The position numbers and the translations under genes were made by a program. From Dermacentor variabilis (lineage: Eukaryota > Arthropoda > Arachnida > Ixodida > Ixodidae), in contig NW_027460412.1 in assembly GCF_050947875.1 (NCBI RefSeq), positions 248,001-312,000 on the forward strand: DNA of 64,000 bases, written 5' to 3'. Every line of letters starts with the position of its first letter. The stretch's first letter is position 1. Positions 21,543-34,610 of the stretch are shown here, in pieces. The notes under the pieces are model-generated. The model searched no databases. It had not been told where the DNA came from and saw nothing but the letters and a program-made list of their open reading frames with translations.

Positions 21543-23364
21543 TTGTGGTTTTGCAGAAAACAACGTCCGCGTCTACCAAAGCTGCATGTGCATGCTTAAC
21601 AAGTGGTTTGGCACAAATCCAAGCGCGGGTCCTAAAAAAGCAGCATGGGCGTGCTTAGCACGTCGTTTGGTAGAAATCCACATGCGCGCTCTCCCAAAAG
21701 TACTATTTCATGCATACCTTGTGGTTTTGCAGAAAACAACGTCCGCGTCTATCAAAATATGCATGTGCATGCTTAACAAGTGGTTTGGCACAAATCCATG
21801 CGCGGGTCCAAGAAAGAGCAGCATGGGCGTGCTTAGCACGTCCTTTGGTAGAACTCCACGTGCGCGTCCTGCTAAAAGCACCATTTGCATGCATATCTTG
21901 TTGTTTTGCAGAAAACAACGTCCGCGTCTACCAAAAGATGCATGAGCATGCTTAACAAGTGGTTTGGCACAAATCCATGCGCGGGTGCTAAAAAGAGCAG
22001 CATGGCCGTGCTTAGCACGTCGTTTTGAAGAAATCCACGTGCGCGTTCTGCCAAAAGCACAATTTGCATGCATATCTTGTGGTTTTGCAGAAAAGAACGT
22101 CCGCGTCTACCAACAGATGCATGTGCATGCTTAACATGTGGTTTGGCACAAATCCATGCGCGGGTGCTAAAAAGAGCAGCATGGGCGTGCTTAGCAAGTC
22201 GTTTGGTAGAAGTCCACGTGCGCGTTCTGCCAAAAGCACCATTTGCATGCACATCTTGTGGTTTTGCAGAAAACAACGTCCGCGTCTACCAAAAGATGCA
22301 TGTGCATGCTTAACAAGTGCTTTGGCACAAATCCATGCGCATGGTGCTAAAAAGAGCAGCGTGGGCGTGCCTAGCACGTCGTTTGGTAGAAATCCACGTG
22401 CGCGTTCTGCAAAAAGCACCATTTGCATATATAGCTTGTGGTTTCGCAGAAAACAACGTCTGCGTCTACTAAAGATGCATGTGCATGCTTAACAAGTGGT
22501 TTGGCACAAATCCATGCGCGGGTGCTAAAAAGAGCAGCATGGGCGTGCTTAGCACGTCGTTTGGTAGAAATCCACGTGCGCTTTCTTCCAAAAGCACCAT
22601 TAATTTGGATGCATATCTTGTGGTTTTGCAGAAAACAACGACCGCGTCTACCAAAAGATGCATGTGCATGCTTAACATGTGGTTTGGCACAAATCCATGC
22701 GCGGGTGCTAAAAAGAGCAGCATGGCCGTGCTTAGCAAGTCGTTTGGTAGAAATCCACGTGCGCGTTCTGCCAAAAGCATCATCTGCATGCATATCTTGT
22801 GGTTTTGCAGAAAACAACGTCCGCGTCTACCAAAAGATGCATGTGCATGCTTAACAAGTGGTTTGGCACAAATCCATGCGCGGGTGCTCAAAAAAGCAGC
22901 ATGGGCGTGCCTAGCACGCCGTTTGGTAGAAATCCACGTGCGCGTTCTACCAAAAACACCATTTGCATATATAGCTTGTGGTTTCGCAGAAAACAACGTC
23001 CGGGTCTACCAAAAGATGCATGTGCATGCTTAAAAAGTGTTTTGGCACAAATCCATGCGCGGGTGCTAAAAAGAGCAGCATGGGCGTGCTTAGCACGTCG
23101 TTTGGTAGAAATCCACGTGCGCGTACTGCCAAAAGCACCATTTGCATGCATATCTTGTGGTTTTACAGAAAAGTACGTCCGCGTATACCAAAAGATGCAT
23201 GTGCATGCTTAACAAGTGGTTTGGCACAAATCCATGCGCGGGTGCTAAAAAGAGCAGCATGGGCGTCCTTAGCACGTTGTTTGGTAGAAATCCACGTGCG
23301 CGTTCTGCCAAAAGCACCATTTGCATGCATATCTTGTGGTTTTGCAGAAAACAACGTCCGCGTC
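21543..23364 (+). repeat. 1791-bp tandem duplication, copy 2
   Basis: Matches the preceding copy without any difference that I could find until about 23364, which implies a very recent unequal exchange or an assembly duplication. It then passes into the 2.86-kb pair through the AGATGGACGAG variant at about 23430. Confidence 0.88.
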
Positions 23365-23536
23365 TACCAAAAGATACATGTGCATGCTTAACAAGTGGTT
23401 TGGCACAAATCCACGCGCGGGTGCTAAAAAGAGCAGATGGACGAGATTAGCACGTCTTTTGGTAGAAGTCCATGTGCGCGTTCTGCCAAAAGCACAATTT
23501 GCATGCATATCTTGTGGTTTTGCAGAAAACAGTGTC

Positions 23537-26033
23537 CGCGTCTACCAAAAGATGCATGTGCATGCTTAACAAGTGGTTCGGCACAAATCCATGCGCGGGT
23601 GCTAAAAAGACCAGCATGGCCGTGCTTAGCGCGTCGTTTGGTATAAATCCACGTGCGCGTTCTGCCAAAAGCACCATTTGCATGCACATCTTTAGATTTT
23701 GCAGAAAACAACGTCCGCGTCTACCAAAAGATGCATGTGCATGCTTAACAAGTGGTTTGGCACAAATCCAGGCGCGGGTGCTAAAAAGAGCAGATGGACG
23801 AGATTAGCACGTCGTTTGCTATAAATCTACGTGCGCGCTCTGCCAAAAGCACCATTTGCATGCATACCTTGTGGTTTTGCAGAAAACAACGTCCACGTCT
23901 ACCAAAAGATGCATGTGCATGCTTAAAAAGTGGTTTGGCACAAATCCATGCGCGGCTGCTAAAAAGAGCAGCATAGGCGTTCTTAGCACGTCGTTTGGTA
24001 GAAATCCACGTGCGCGTTCTGCCAAAAGCACCATTTGCATGCATATTTTGTGGTTTTGCAGAAAACAACGTCCACGTCTACCAAAGCTGCATGTGCATGC
24101 TTAACAAGTGGTTTGGCACAAATCCAAGCGCGGGTCCTAAAAAAGCAGCATGGGCGTGCTTAGCACGTCGTTTGGTAGAAATCCACATGCGCGCTCTCCC
24201 AAAAGTACTATTTGCATGCATACCTTGTGGTTTTGCAGAAAACAACGTCCGCGTCTACCAAAATATGCATGTGCATGCTTAACAAGTGGTTTGGCACAAA
24301 TCCATGCGCGGGTCCAAAAAAGAGCAGCATGGGCGTGCTTAGCACGTCCTTTGGTAGAAATCCACGTGCGCGTCCTGCCAAAAGCACCATTTGCATGCAT
24401 ATCTTGTTGTTTTGCAGAAAACAACGTCCGCGTCTACCAAAAGATGCATGTGCATGCTTAACAAGTGGTTTGGCACAAATCCATCGCGGGTGCTAAAAAG
24501 AGCAGCATGGCCGTGCTTAGCACGTCGTTTTGTAGAAATCCACGTGCGCGTTCTGCCAAAAGCACAAGTTGCATGCATATCTCGTGGTTTTGCAGAAAAG
24601 AACGTCCGCGTCTACCAAAAGATGCATGTGCATGCTTAACATGTGGTTTGGCACAAATCAATGCGCGGGTGCTAAAAAGAGCAGCATGGGCGTGCTTAGC
24701 AAGTCGTTTGGTAGAAGTCCACGTGCGCGTTCTGCCAAAAGCACCATTTGCATGCACATCTTGTGGTTTTGCAGAAAACAACGTCCGCGTCTACCAAAAG
24801 ATGCATGTGCATGCTTAACAAGTGCTTTGGCACAAATCCATGCGCCGGTGCTAAAAAGAGCAGCGTGGGCGTGCCTAGCACGTCGTTGGGTAGAAATCCA
24901 CGTGCGCGTTCTGCAAAAAGCACCATTTGCATATATAGCTTGTGGTTTCGCAGAAAACAACGTCAGCGTCTACCAAAAGATGCATGTGCATGCTTAACAA
25001 GTGGTTTGGCACAAATCCATGCGCGGGTCCAAAAAAGAGCAGCATGGGCGTGCTTAGCACGTCCTTTGGTAGAAATCCACGTGCGCGTTCTGCCAAAAGC
25101 ACCATTTGCATGCATATCTTGTTGTTTTGCAGAAAACAACGTCCGCGTCTACCAAAAGATGCATGTGCATGCTTAACAAGTGGTTTGTCTCAAGCCCATG
25201 GGCGGGTGCTAAAAAGAGCAGCATGGGCGTGCTTAGCACGTCATTTGGTAGAAATCCACGTGCCCGTTCTGCCAAAAGCACCATTTGCATGCATACCTTG
25301 TGGTTTGGCAGATAACAACGTCCGCGTCTGCTAAAAGATGCATGTGCATGCTTAACAAGTGGTTTGGCACAAATCCATGCGCGGGTGCTAAAAAGAGCAG
25401 CATGGGCGTGCTTAGCACGTCCTTTGGTAGAAATCCACGTGCGCGTTCTGCCAAAACCACCATTTGCATGCATATCTAGCGGTTTTGCAGAAAACAACGT
25501 GCGCGTCTACCAAAAGATGCATGTGCATGTTTAACAAGTGGTTTGGCACAAATCCATGCGCGGGTGCTAAAAAGAGCAGCATGGGCGTGCTTATCACGTC
25601 GTTTGGTAGAAATCTAAGTGCGCGTTCTGCCAAAAGCACCATTTGCATGCATATCTTGTGGTTTTGCAGAAAAGAACGTCCGAGTCTACCAAAAGATGCA
25701 TGTGCATGCTTAACAAGTGGTTTGGCACAAATCCATGCGCGGGTTCTAAAAAGAGCAGCATGGGCGTGCTAAGCACGTTGTTTGGTAGAAATGCACGTGC
25801 GCGTTCTGCCAAAAGCACCATTTGCATGCATATCTTGTGGTTTTGCAGAAAACAACGTCCGCGTCTACCAAAAGATACATGTGCATGCTTAACAAGTGGT
25901 TTCGCACAAATCCATGCGCGGGTGCTAAAAAGAGCAGCATGGGCGTGCTTGGCACTTCATTTGGTAGAAATCCACGTGCCCGTTCTGCCAAAAGCACCAT
26001 TTGCATACATACCTTGTGGTTTTGGAGAAAACA
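23537..26033 (+). repeat. 2.86-kb period pair, copy 1
   Basis: Matches 26396-28893 at offsets of 2859-2860 (16 monomers less about 4 bp). The offset changes by one at 24483, where this copy reads ATCCATCGCGGG and the other ATCCATGCGCGGG. Shared markers include AATCCAGGCGCGGG, CACAAGTTGCATGC, CGTCGTTGGGTAG and GGTTTGGCAGATAAC. Confidence 0.85.
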
Positions 26034-26395
26034 AAGTCCGCGTCTACTAAAGATGCATGTGCATGCTTAACAAGTGGTTTGGCACAAATCCATGCGCGGG
26101 TGCTAAAAAGAGCAGCATGGGCGTGCTTGGTACGTCGTTTGGTAGAAATCCACGTGCGCGTTCTGCCAAAACCGCCATTTGCATGCATATCTTGTCGTTT
26201 TGCAGAAAACAACGTCTGCGTCTACCAAAAGATGCATGTGCATGCTTAACAAGTGGTTTGGCACAAATCCATGCGCGGGTGCTAAAAAGAACAGCATGCG
26301 TGTGCTTAGCAGCACATTTGGTAGAAATCCACGTGCGCGTTCTGCCAAAAGCACCGTTTGCATGCATACCTTGTGGTTTTGCAGAAAACAACATC
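26034..26395 (+). repeat. Spacer cassette between the 2.86-kb copies
   Basis: Two monomers of the AACCGCC/AAGAACAGC cassette type, starting at the short CTACTAAAGATGC form. Nearly the same sequence follows the second copy at about 29080-29440, so the true repeating unit may be one cassette plus the 2.5-kb segment, with the second cassette extended. Confidence 0.75.
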
Positions 26396-28893
26396 CGCGT
26401 CTACCAAAAGATGCATGTGCATGCTTAACAAGTGGTTTGGCACAAATCCATGCGCGGGTGCTAAAAAGACCAGCATGGCCGTGCTTAGCGCGTCGTTTGG
26501 TATAAATCCACGTGCGCGTTCTGCCAAAAGCACCATTTGCATGCACATCTTTAGATTTTGCAGAAAACAACGTCCGCGTCTACCAAAAGATGCATGTGCA
26601 TGCTTAACAAGTGGTTTGGCACAAATCCAGGCGCGGGTGCTAAAAAGAGCAGATGGACGAGATTAGCACGTCGTTTGCTATAAATCTACGTGCGCGCTCT
26701 GCCAAAAGCACCATTTGCATGCATACCTTGTGGTTTTGCAGAAAACAACGTCCACGTCTACCAAAAGATGCATGTGCATGCTTAACAAGTGGTTTGGCAC
26801 AAATCCATGCGCGGCTGCTAAAAAGAGCAGCATAGGCGTTCTTAGCACGTCGTTTGGTAGAAATCCACGTGCGCGTTCTGCCAAAAGCACCATTTGCATG
26901 CATATTTTGTGGTTTTGCAGAAAACAACGTCCACGTCTACCAAAGCTGCATGTGCATGCTTAACAAGTGGTTTGGCACAAATCCAAGCGCGGGTCCTAAA
27001 AAAGCAGCATGGGCGTGCTTAGCACGTCGTTTGGTAGAAATCCACATGCGCGCTCTCCCAAAAGTACTATTTGCATGCATACCTTGTGGTTTTGCAGAAA
27101 ACAACGTCCGCGTCTACCAAAATATGCATGTGCATGCTTAACAAGTGGTTTGGCACAAATCCATGCGCGGGTCCAAAAAAGAGCAGCATGGGCGTGCTTA
27201 GCACGTCCTTTGGTAGAAATCCACGTGCGCGTCCTGCCAAAAGCACCATTTGCATGCATATCTTGTTGTTTTGCAGAAAACAACGTCCGCGTCTACCAAA
27301 AGATGCATGTGCATGCTTAACAAGTGGTTTGGCACAAATCCATGCGCGGGTGCTAAAAAGAGCAGCATGGCCGTGCTTAGCACGTCGTTTTGTAGAAATC
27401 CACGTGCGCGTTCTGCCAAAAGCACAAGTTGCATGCATATCTTGTGGTTTTGCAGAAAAGAACGTCCGCGTCTACCAAAAGATGCATGTGCATGCTTAAC
27501 ATGTGGTTTGGCACAAATCAATGCGCGGGTGCTAAAAAGAGCAGCATGGGCGTGCTTAGCAAGTCGTTTGGTAGAAGTCCACGTGCGCGTTCTGCCAAAA
27601 GCACCATTTGCATGCACATCTTGTGGTTTTGCAGAAAACAACGTCCGCGTCTACCAAAAGATGCATGTGCATGCTTAACAAGTGCTTTGGCACAAATCCA
27701 TGCGCCGGTGCTAAAAAGAGCAGCGTGGGCGTGCCTAGCACGTCGTTGGGTAGAAATCCACGTGCGCGTTCTGCAAAAAGCACCATTTGCATATATAGCT
27801 TGTGGTTTCGCAGAAAACAACGTCAGCGTCTACCAAAAGATGCATGTGCATGCTTAACAAGTGGTTTGGCACAAATCCATGCGCGGGTCCAAAAAAGAGC
27901 AGCATGGGCGTGCTTAGCACGTCCTTTGGTAGAAATCCACGTGCGCGTTCTGCCAAAAGCACCATTTGCATGCATATCTTGTTGTTTTGCAGAAAACAAC
28001 GTCCGCGTCTACCAAAAGATGCATGTGCATGCTTAACAAGTGGTTTGTCTCAAATCAATGGGCGGGTGCTAAAAAGAGCAGCATGGGCGTGCTTAGCACG
28101 TCATTTGGTAGAAATCCACGTGCCCGTTCTGCCAAAAGCACCATTTGCATGCATACCTTGTGGTTTGGCAGATAACAACGTCCGCGTCTGCTAAAAGATG
28201 CATGTGCATGCTTAACAAGTGGTTTGGCACAAATCCATGCGCGGGTGCTAAAAAGAGCAGCATGGGCGTGCTTAGCACGTCCTTTGGTAGAAATCCACGT
28301 GCGCGTTCTGCCAAAACCACCATTTGCATGCATATCTGGCGGTTTTGCAGAAAACAACGTGCGCGTCTACCAAAAGATGCATGTGCATGTTTAACAAGTG
28401 GTTTGGCACAAATCCACGCGCGGGTGCTAAAAAGAGCAGCATGGGCGTGCTTATCACGTCGTTTGGTAGAAATCTAAGTGCGCGTTCTGCCAAAAGCACC
28501 ATTTGCATGCATATCTTGTGGTTTTGCAGAAAAGAACGTCCGCGTCTACCAAAAGATGCTTGTGCATGCTTAACAAGTGGTTTGGCACAAATCCATGCGC
28601 GGGTTCTAAAAAGAGCAGCATGGGCGTGCTAAGCACGTTGTTTGGTAGAAATGCACGTGCGCGTTCTGCCAAAAGCGCCATTTGCATGCATATCTTGTGG
28701 TTTTGCAGAAAACAACGTCCGCGTCTACCAAAAGATACATGTGCATGCTTAACAAGTGGTTTCGCACAAATCCATGCGCGGGTGCTAAAAAGAGCAGCAT
28801 GGGCGTGCTTGGCACTTCATTTGGTAGAAATCCACGTGCCCGTTCTGCCAAAAGCACCATTTGCATACATACCTTGTGGTTTTGGAGAAAACA
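26396..28893 (+). repeat. 2.86-kb period pair, copy 2
   Basis: Matches 23537-26033. Private changes include CTCAAATCAATGGGCGGG at about 28048 (other copy CTCAAGCCCATGGG), CATATCTGGCGG at 28331 (other CATATCTAGCGG) and AAGATGCTTGTGC at 28553. It ends where CAACGTCCGCGTCTACG replaces CAAAGTCCGCGTCTACT. Confidence 0.85.
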
Positions 28894-31227
28894 ACGTCCG
28901 CGTCTACGAAAAGATGCATGTGCATGCTTAACAAGTGGTTTGGCACAAATCCTGGCGCGTGTGCTAAAAAGAGCAGCATGGCCGTGCTTAGCGCGTCGTT
29001 TGGTAGAAGTCCACGTGCGCGTTCTGCCAAAAGCACCATTTGCATGCACATCTTTAGGTTTTGCAGAAAACAAAGTCCGCGTCTACTAAAGATGCATGTG
29101 CATGCTTAACAAGTGGTTTGGCACAAATCCATGCGCGGGTGCTAAAAAGAGCAGCATGGGCGTGCTTGGTACGTCGTTTGGTATAAATCCACGTGCGCGT
29201 TCTGCCAAAACCGCCATTTGCATGCATATCTTGTCGTTTTGCAGAAAACAACGTCTGCGTCTACCAAAAGATGCATGTGCATGCTTAACAAGTGCTTTGG
29301 CACAAATCCATGCGCGGGTGCTAAAAAGAACAGCATGCGTGTGCTTAGCAGCACATTTGGTAGAAATCCACGTGCGCGTTCTGCCAAAAGCACCGTTTGC
29401 ATGCATACCTTGTGGTTTTGCAGAAAACAACGTCCGCGTCTACCAAAACATGCATGTGCATGCTTAACTAGTGGTTTGGCACAAATCCATGCGCGGGTGC
29501 TAAAAAGAGCAGCATGGGCGTGCTTTGCACGTGGTTTGGTAGAAATCCACGTGCGCTTTCTTCCAAAAGCACCATTAATTTGCATGCATATCTTGTGGTT
29601 TTGCAGAAAAGAACGTCCGCGTCTACCAAAAGATGCATGTGCATGCTTAACATGTGGTTTGGCACAAATCCATGCGCGGGTGCTAAAAAGAGCAGCATGG
29701 CCGTGCTTAGCAAGTCGTTTGGCAGAAATCCACGTGCGCGTTCTGCCAAAAACACCATTTGCATATATAGCTTGTGGTTTCGCAGAAAACAACGTCCGGG
29801 TCTACCAAAAGATGCATGTGCATGCTTAAAAAGTGTTTTGGCACAAATCCATGCGCGGGTGCTAAAAAGAGCAGCATGGGCGTGCTTAGCACGTCCTTTG
29901 GTAGAAATCCACGTGCGCGTTCCGCCAAAAGCACCATTTGCATGCATATCTTGTGGTTTTGCAGAAAACAACGCCCGCGTCTACCAAAAGATGCATGTGC
30001 ATGCTTAACAAGTGGTTTGGCACAACTCCATGCGCGGGTGCTAAAAAGAGCAGCATGGGCGTGCTTAGCACGTCGTTTGGTAGACATCCACGTGCGCGTA
30101 CTGCCAAAAGCACCATTTGCATGCATATCTTGTGGTTTTGCAGAAAAGAACGTCCGCGTCTACCAAAAGATGCATGTGCAAGCTTAACAAGTGGTTTGGC
30201 ACAAATCCATGCACGGGTGCTAAAAAGAGCGGCATGGGCGTCCTTAGCACGTTGTTTGGTAGAAATCCACGTGCTCGTTCTGCCAAAAGCACCATTTGCA
30301 TGCACATCTTGTGGTTCTGCAGAAAACAACGTCCGCGTCTACCAAAAGATGCATGTGCATGCTTAACAAGTGCTTTGGCACGAATCCATGCGTCGGTGCT
30401 AAAAAGAGCAGCGTGGGCGTGCCTAGCACGTCGTTTGGTAGAAATCCACGTGCGCGTTCTGCAAAAAGCACCATTTGCATATATAGCTAGTGGTTTCGCA
30501 GAAAACAACGTCAGCGTCTACCAAAAGATGCATGTGCATGCTTAACAAGTGGTTTGGCACAAATCCATGCGCGGGTCCAAAAAAGAGCAGCATGGGCGTG
30601 CTTAGCACGTCCTTTGGTAGAAATCCACGTGCGCGTTCTGCCAAAAGCACCATTTGCATGCATATCTTGTTGTTTTGCAGAAAACAACGTCCGCGTCTAC
30701 CAAAAGATGCATGTGCATCCTTAACAAGTGCTTTGGCACATATCCATGCGCGGGTCCAAAAAAGAGCAGCATGGGCGTGCTTCGCACGTCGTTTGGTAGA
30801 AATCCACGTGCGCGTTCTGACAAAAGCACCATTTGCATGCATATCTTGTGGTTTTACAGAAAACAACGTCCGCGTCTACCAAAAGATGCATGTGCATGCT
30901 TAACAAGTGGTTTGGCACAAATCCATGCGCGGGTGCTAAAAAGAGCAGCATGGCCGTGCTTAGCGCGTCGTTTGGTAGAAATCCACGTGCGCGTTCTGCC
31001 AAAAGCACCATTTGCATGCACATCTTTGGGTTTTGCAGAAAACAACGTCCGCGTCTACCAAAAGATGCATGTGCATGCTTAACAAGTGGTTTGGTACAAA
31101 TCCACGCGCGGGTGCTAAAAGAGCAGATGGACGAGATTAGCACGTCGTCTGCTAGAAATCTACGTGCACGCTCTGCCAAAAGCACCATTTGCATGCATAC
31201 CTTGTGGTTTTGCAGAAAACAACGTCG
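28894..31227 (+). repeat. Mosaic monomers, no local HOR
   Basis: About 13 monomers join pieces seen elsewhere: the AACCGCC cassette (29205-29450), a CCATTAATTT insertion (29574), two TATATAG variants (29761, 30476), GGGTCCAAAAAAGAGC (30575, 30750) and an AGATGGACGAG monomer (31128). Private changes include TTCCGCCAAAAG (29930), GTAGACATCC (30080) and CTTAACTAGTGG (29463). No gene or foreign element is visible. Confidence 0.75.
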
Positions 31228-33667
31228 GCGTCTACCAAAAGATGCATGTGCAAGCTTAACAAGTGGTTTGTCTCAAATCCATGGGCGGGTGCTAAAAAGA
31301 GCAGCATGGGCGTGCTTAGCACGTCATTTGGGAGAAATCCACGTGCCCGTTCTGCCAAAAGCACCATTTGCATGCATACCTTGTGGTTTGGCAGATAACA
31401 ACGTCCGCGTCTGCTAAAAGATGCAAGTTCATGCTTAACAAGCGGTTTGGCACAAATCCATGCGCGGGTGCTAAAAAGAGCAGCATGGGCGTGCTTAGCA
31501 CGTCCTTTGGTAGAAATCCACGTGCGCGTTCTGCCAAAACCACCATTTGCATGCATATCTTGCGGTTTTGCAGAAAACAACGTGCGCGTCTACCAAAAGA
31601 TGCATGTGCATGCTTAACAAGTGGTTTGGCACAAATCCATGCGCGGGTGCTAAAAAGAGCAGCATGGGCGTGCTTTTCACGTGGTTTGGTAGAAATCCAC
31701 GTGCGCTTTCTTCCAAAAGCACCATTAATTTGCATGCATATCTTGTGGTTTTGCAGAAAAGAACGTCCGCGTCTACCAAAAGATCCATGTGCATGCTTAA
31801 CATGTGGTTTGGCACAAATCCATGCGCGGGTGCTAAAAAGAGCAGCATGGCCGTGCTTAGCAAGTCGTTTGGCAGAAATCCACGTGCGCGTTCTGCCAAA
31901 AACACCATTTGCATATATAGCTTGTGGTTTCGCAGAAAACCTCGTCCGGGTCTACCAAAAGATGCATGTGCATGCTTAAAAAGTGTTTTGGCACAAATCC
32001 ATGCGCGGGTGCTAAAAAGAGCAGCATGGGCGTGCTTAGCACGTCGTTTGGAAGAAATCCACGTGCGCGTTCTGCCAAAAGCACCATTTGCATTCACATC
32101 TTCTGGTTTTGCAGAAAACAACGTCCGCGTCTACCAAAGATACATGTGCATGCTTAAGTGGTTTGGCAGAAATCAATGCGCGGGTGCTAAAAAGAGCAGC
32201 ATGGGCGTGCTTAGCACGTCCTTTGGTAGAAATCCACGTGCGCGTTCTTCCAAAAGCACCATTTGCATGCATATTTTGTTGTTTTGCAGAAAAGAACGTC
32301 CGCGTCTACCAAAAGATGCATGTGCACGCTTAACAAGTGGTTTGGCACAAATCCATGCGCGGGTGCTAAAAAGAGATAGGCGTGCTTAGCACGTTGTTTG
32401 GTAGAAATCCACGTGCGCGTTCTGCCAAAAGCACCATTTGCATGCATATCTTGTGGTTTTGCAGAAAACAGCGTCCGCGTCTACCAAAAGATGCATGTGC
32501 ATGCTTAACAAGTATTTTGGCACAAATCCATGCGCGGGTGCTAAATAGAGCAGCATGGCCGTGCTTAGCGCGTCGTTTGGTAGAAATCCACGTGCGCGTT
32601 CTGCCAAAAGCACCATTTGCATGCACATCTTTAGGTTTTGCAGAAAAGAACGTCCGCGTCTACCAAAAGATGCATGTGCATGCTTAACAAGTGGTTTGGC
32701 ACAAATCCACGCGCAGGTGCTAAAAAGAGCAGATGAACGAGATTAGCACGTCGTTTGCTAGAAATCTACGTGCGCGCTCTGCCAAAAGCACCATTTGCAT
32801 CCATACCTTGTGGTTTTGCAGAAAACAACGTCCGCGTCTACCAAAGATACATGTGCACGCTTAAGTGGTTTGGCAGAAATCAAAGCGCGGGTGCTAAAAA
32901 GAGCACCATGGGCGTGCTTAGCACGTCCTTTGGTAGAAATCTACGTGCGCATTCTGCCAAAAGCACCATTTGCGTGCATATCTTGTGGTTTTGCAGAAAA
33001 CAACGTCCGCATCTACCAAAAGATGCATGTGCATTCTTAACAAGTGGTTTGGCACAAATCCATGCGCGGGTGCTAAAAAGAGCAGCATGGGCGTGCTTAT
33101 CACGTCGTTTGGTAGAAATCTAAGTGCGTGTTCTGCCAAAAGCACCATTTGCATGCATATCTTGTGATTTTGCAGAAAAGAACGTCCGCGTCTACCAAAA
33201 GATGCATGTGCATGCTTAACAAGTGGTTTGGCACAAATCCATGCGCGGGTTCTAAAAAGAGCAGCATGGGCGTGCTAAGCACGTTGTTTGGTAGAAATGC
33301 ACGTGCGCGTTCTGCCAAAAGCACCATTTGCATGCATATCTTGTGGTTTTGCAGAAAACAACGTCCGCGTCTACCAAAAGATACATGTGCATGCTTAACA
33401 AGTGGTTTCGCACAAATCCATGCGCGGGTGCTAAAAAGAGCAGCATGGGCGTGCTTGGCACTTCATTTGGTAGAAATCCACGTGTTCGTTCTGCCAAAAG
33501 CACCATTTGCATGCATACCTTGTGGTTTTGGAGAAAACAACGTCCGCGTCTACGAAAAGATGCATGTGCATGCTTAACAAGTGGTTTGGCACAAATCCAT
33601 GCGCGGGTGCAAAAAAGAGCAGCATGGACGTGCTTAGCACGTCGTTTGGTAGAAATCCACGTGCGCT
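31228..33667 (+). repeat. 3.38-kb period pair, copy 1
   Basis: Matches 34611-37050 at an offset of 3383 (19 monomers less 18 bp, because several 175-bp variants lie inside). Markers are GATGCAAGTTCATGC, CATATCTTGCGG, AAAGATCCATGTGC, the AAGAGATAGGCG deletion and GATGAACGAGATTAGC. Within it, 32285-33105 also resembles 33708-34528 (offset 1423), so 8-monomer units are nested in the longer one. Confidence 0.82.
32368..32390 (+). repeat. 4-bp deletion variant AAGAGATAGGCGTGC
   Basis: AAGAGCAGCATGGGCGTGC is shortened to AAGAGATAGGCGTGC, with loss of four bases at the A/B boundary. It recurs at about 33796, 35756, 37176, 38598, 42347, 44846, 46270, 51076 and 54281, with a GACATAGG sister form at 47523 and 49305. 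It is confined to the right half of the window (32 kb onward), so it is a later or regional lineage. Confidence 0.8.
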
Positions 33668-34610
33668 TTCTGCCAAAAGCACCATTTGCATGCATATCTT
33701 GTGGTTTTGCAGAAAAGAACGTCCGCGTCTACCAAAAGATGCATGTGCACGCTTAACAAGTGGTTTGGCACAAATCCATGCGCGGGTGCTAAAAAGAGAT
33801 AGGCGTGCTTAGCACGTTTTTTGGTAGAAATCCACGTGCGCGTTCTGCCAAAAGCACCATTTGCATGCATATCTTGTGGTTTTGCAGAAAACAGCGTCCG
33901 CGTCTACCAAAAGATGCATGTGCATGCTTAACAAGTGTTTTGGCACAAATCCATGCGCGGGTGCTAAATAGAGCAGCATGGCCGTGCTTAGCGCGTCGTT
34001 TGGTAGAAATCCACGTGCGCGTTCTGCCAAAAGCACCATTTGCATGCACATCTTTAGGTTTTGCAGAAAAGAACGTCCGCGTCTACCAAAAGATGCATGT
34101 GCATGCTTAACAAGTGGTTTGGCACAAATCCACGCGCAGGTGCTAAAAAGAGCAGATGAACGAGATTAGCACGTCGTTTGCTAGAAATCTACGTGCGCGC
34201 TCTGCCAAAAGCACCATTTGCATCCATACCTTGTGGTTTTGCAGAAAACAAGGTCCGCGTCTACCAAAGATACATGTGCACGCTTAAGTGGTTTGGCAGA
34301 AATCAAAGCGCGGGTGCTAAAAAGAGCACCATGGGCGTGCTTAGCATGTCCTTTGGTAGAAATCTACGTGCGCATTCTGCCAAAAGCACCATTTGCGTGC
34401 ATATCTTGTGGTTTTGCAGAAAACAACGTCCGCGTCTACCAAAAGATGCATGTGCATTCTTAACAAGTGGTTTGGCACAAATCCATGCGCGGGTGCTAAA
34501 AAGAGCAGCATGGGCGTGCTTATCACGTTGTTTGGTAGAAATGCACGTGCGCGTTCTGCCAAAAGCACCATTTGCATGCATATCTTGTGGTTTTGCAGAA
34601 AACAACGTCC
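33668..34610 (+). repeat. Segment shared with 38469-39420
   Basis: Monomers here match the 38.5-39.4 kb region at an offset of 4802 (= 3383 + 1419), including GCACGTTTTTTGGTAG, CTTAGCATGTCC and TCACGTTGTTTGGTAGAAATGC. It bridges the two copies of the 3.38-kb pair. Confidence 0.78.

Noticed and set aside
26034..26395. Foreign insertion between the two 2.86-kb copies
   Set aside because: The sequence is ordinary monomers of the AACCGCC cassette type, found again at 29080 and elsewhere.
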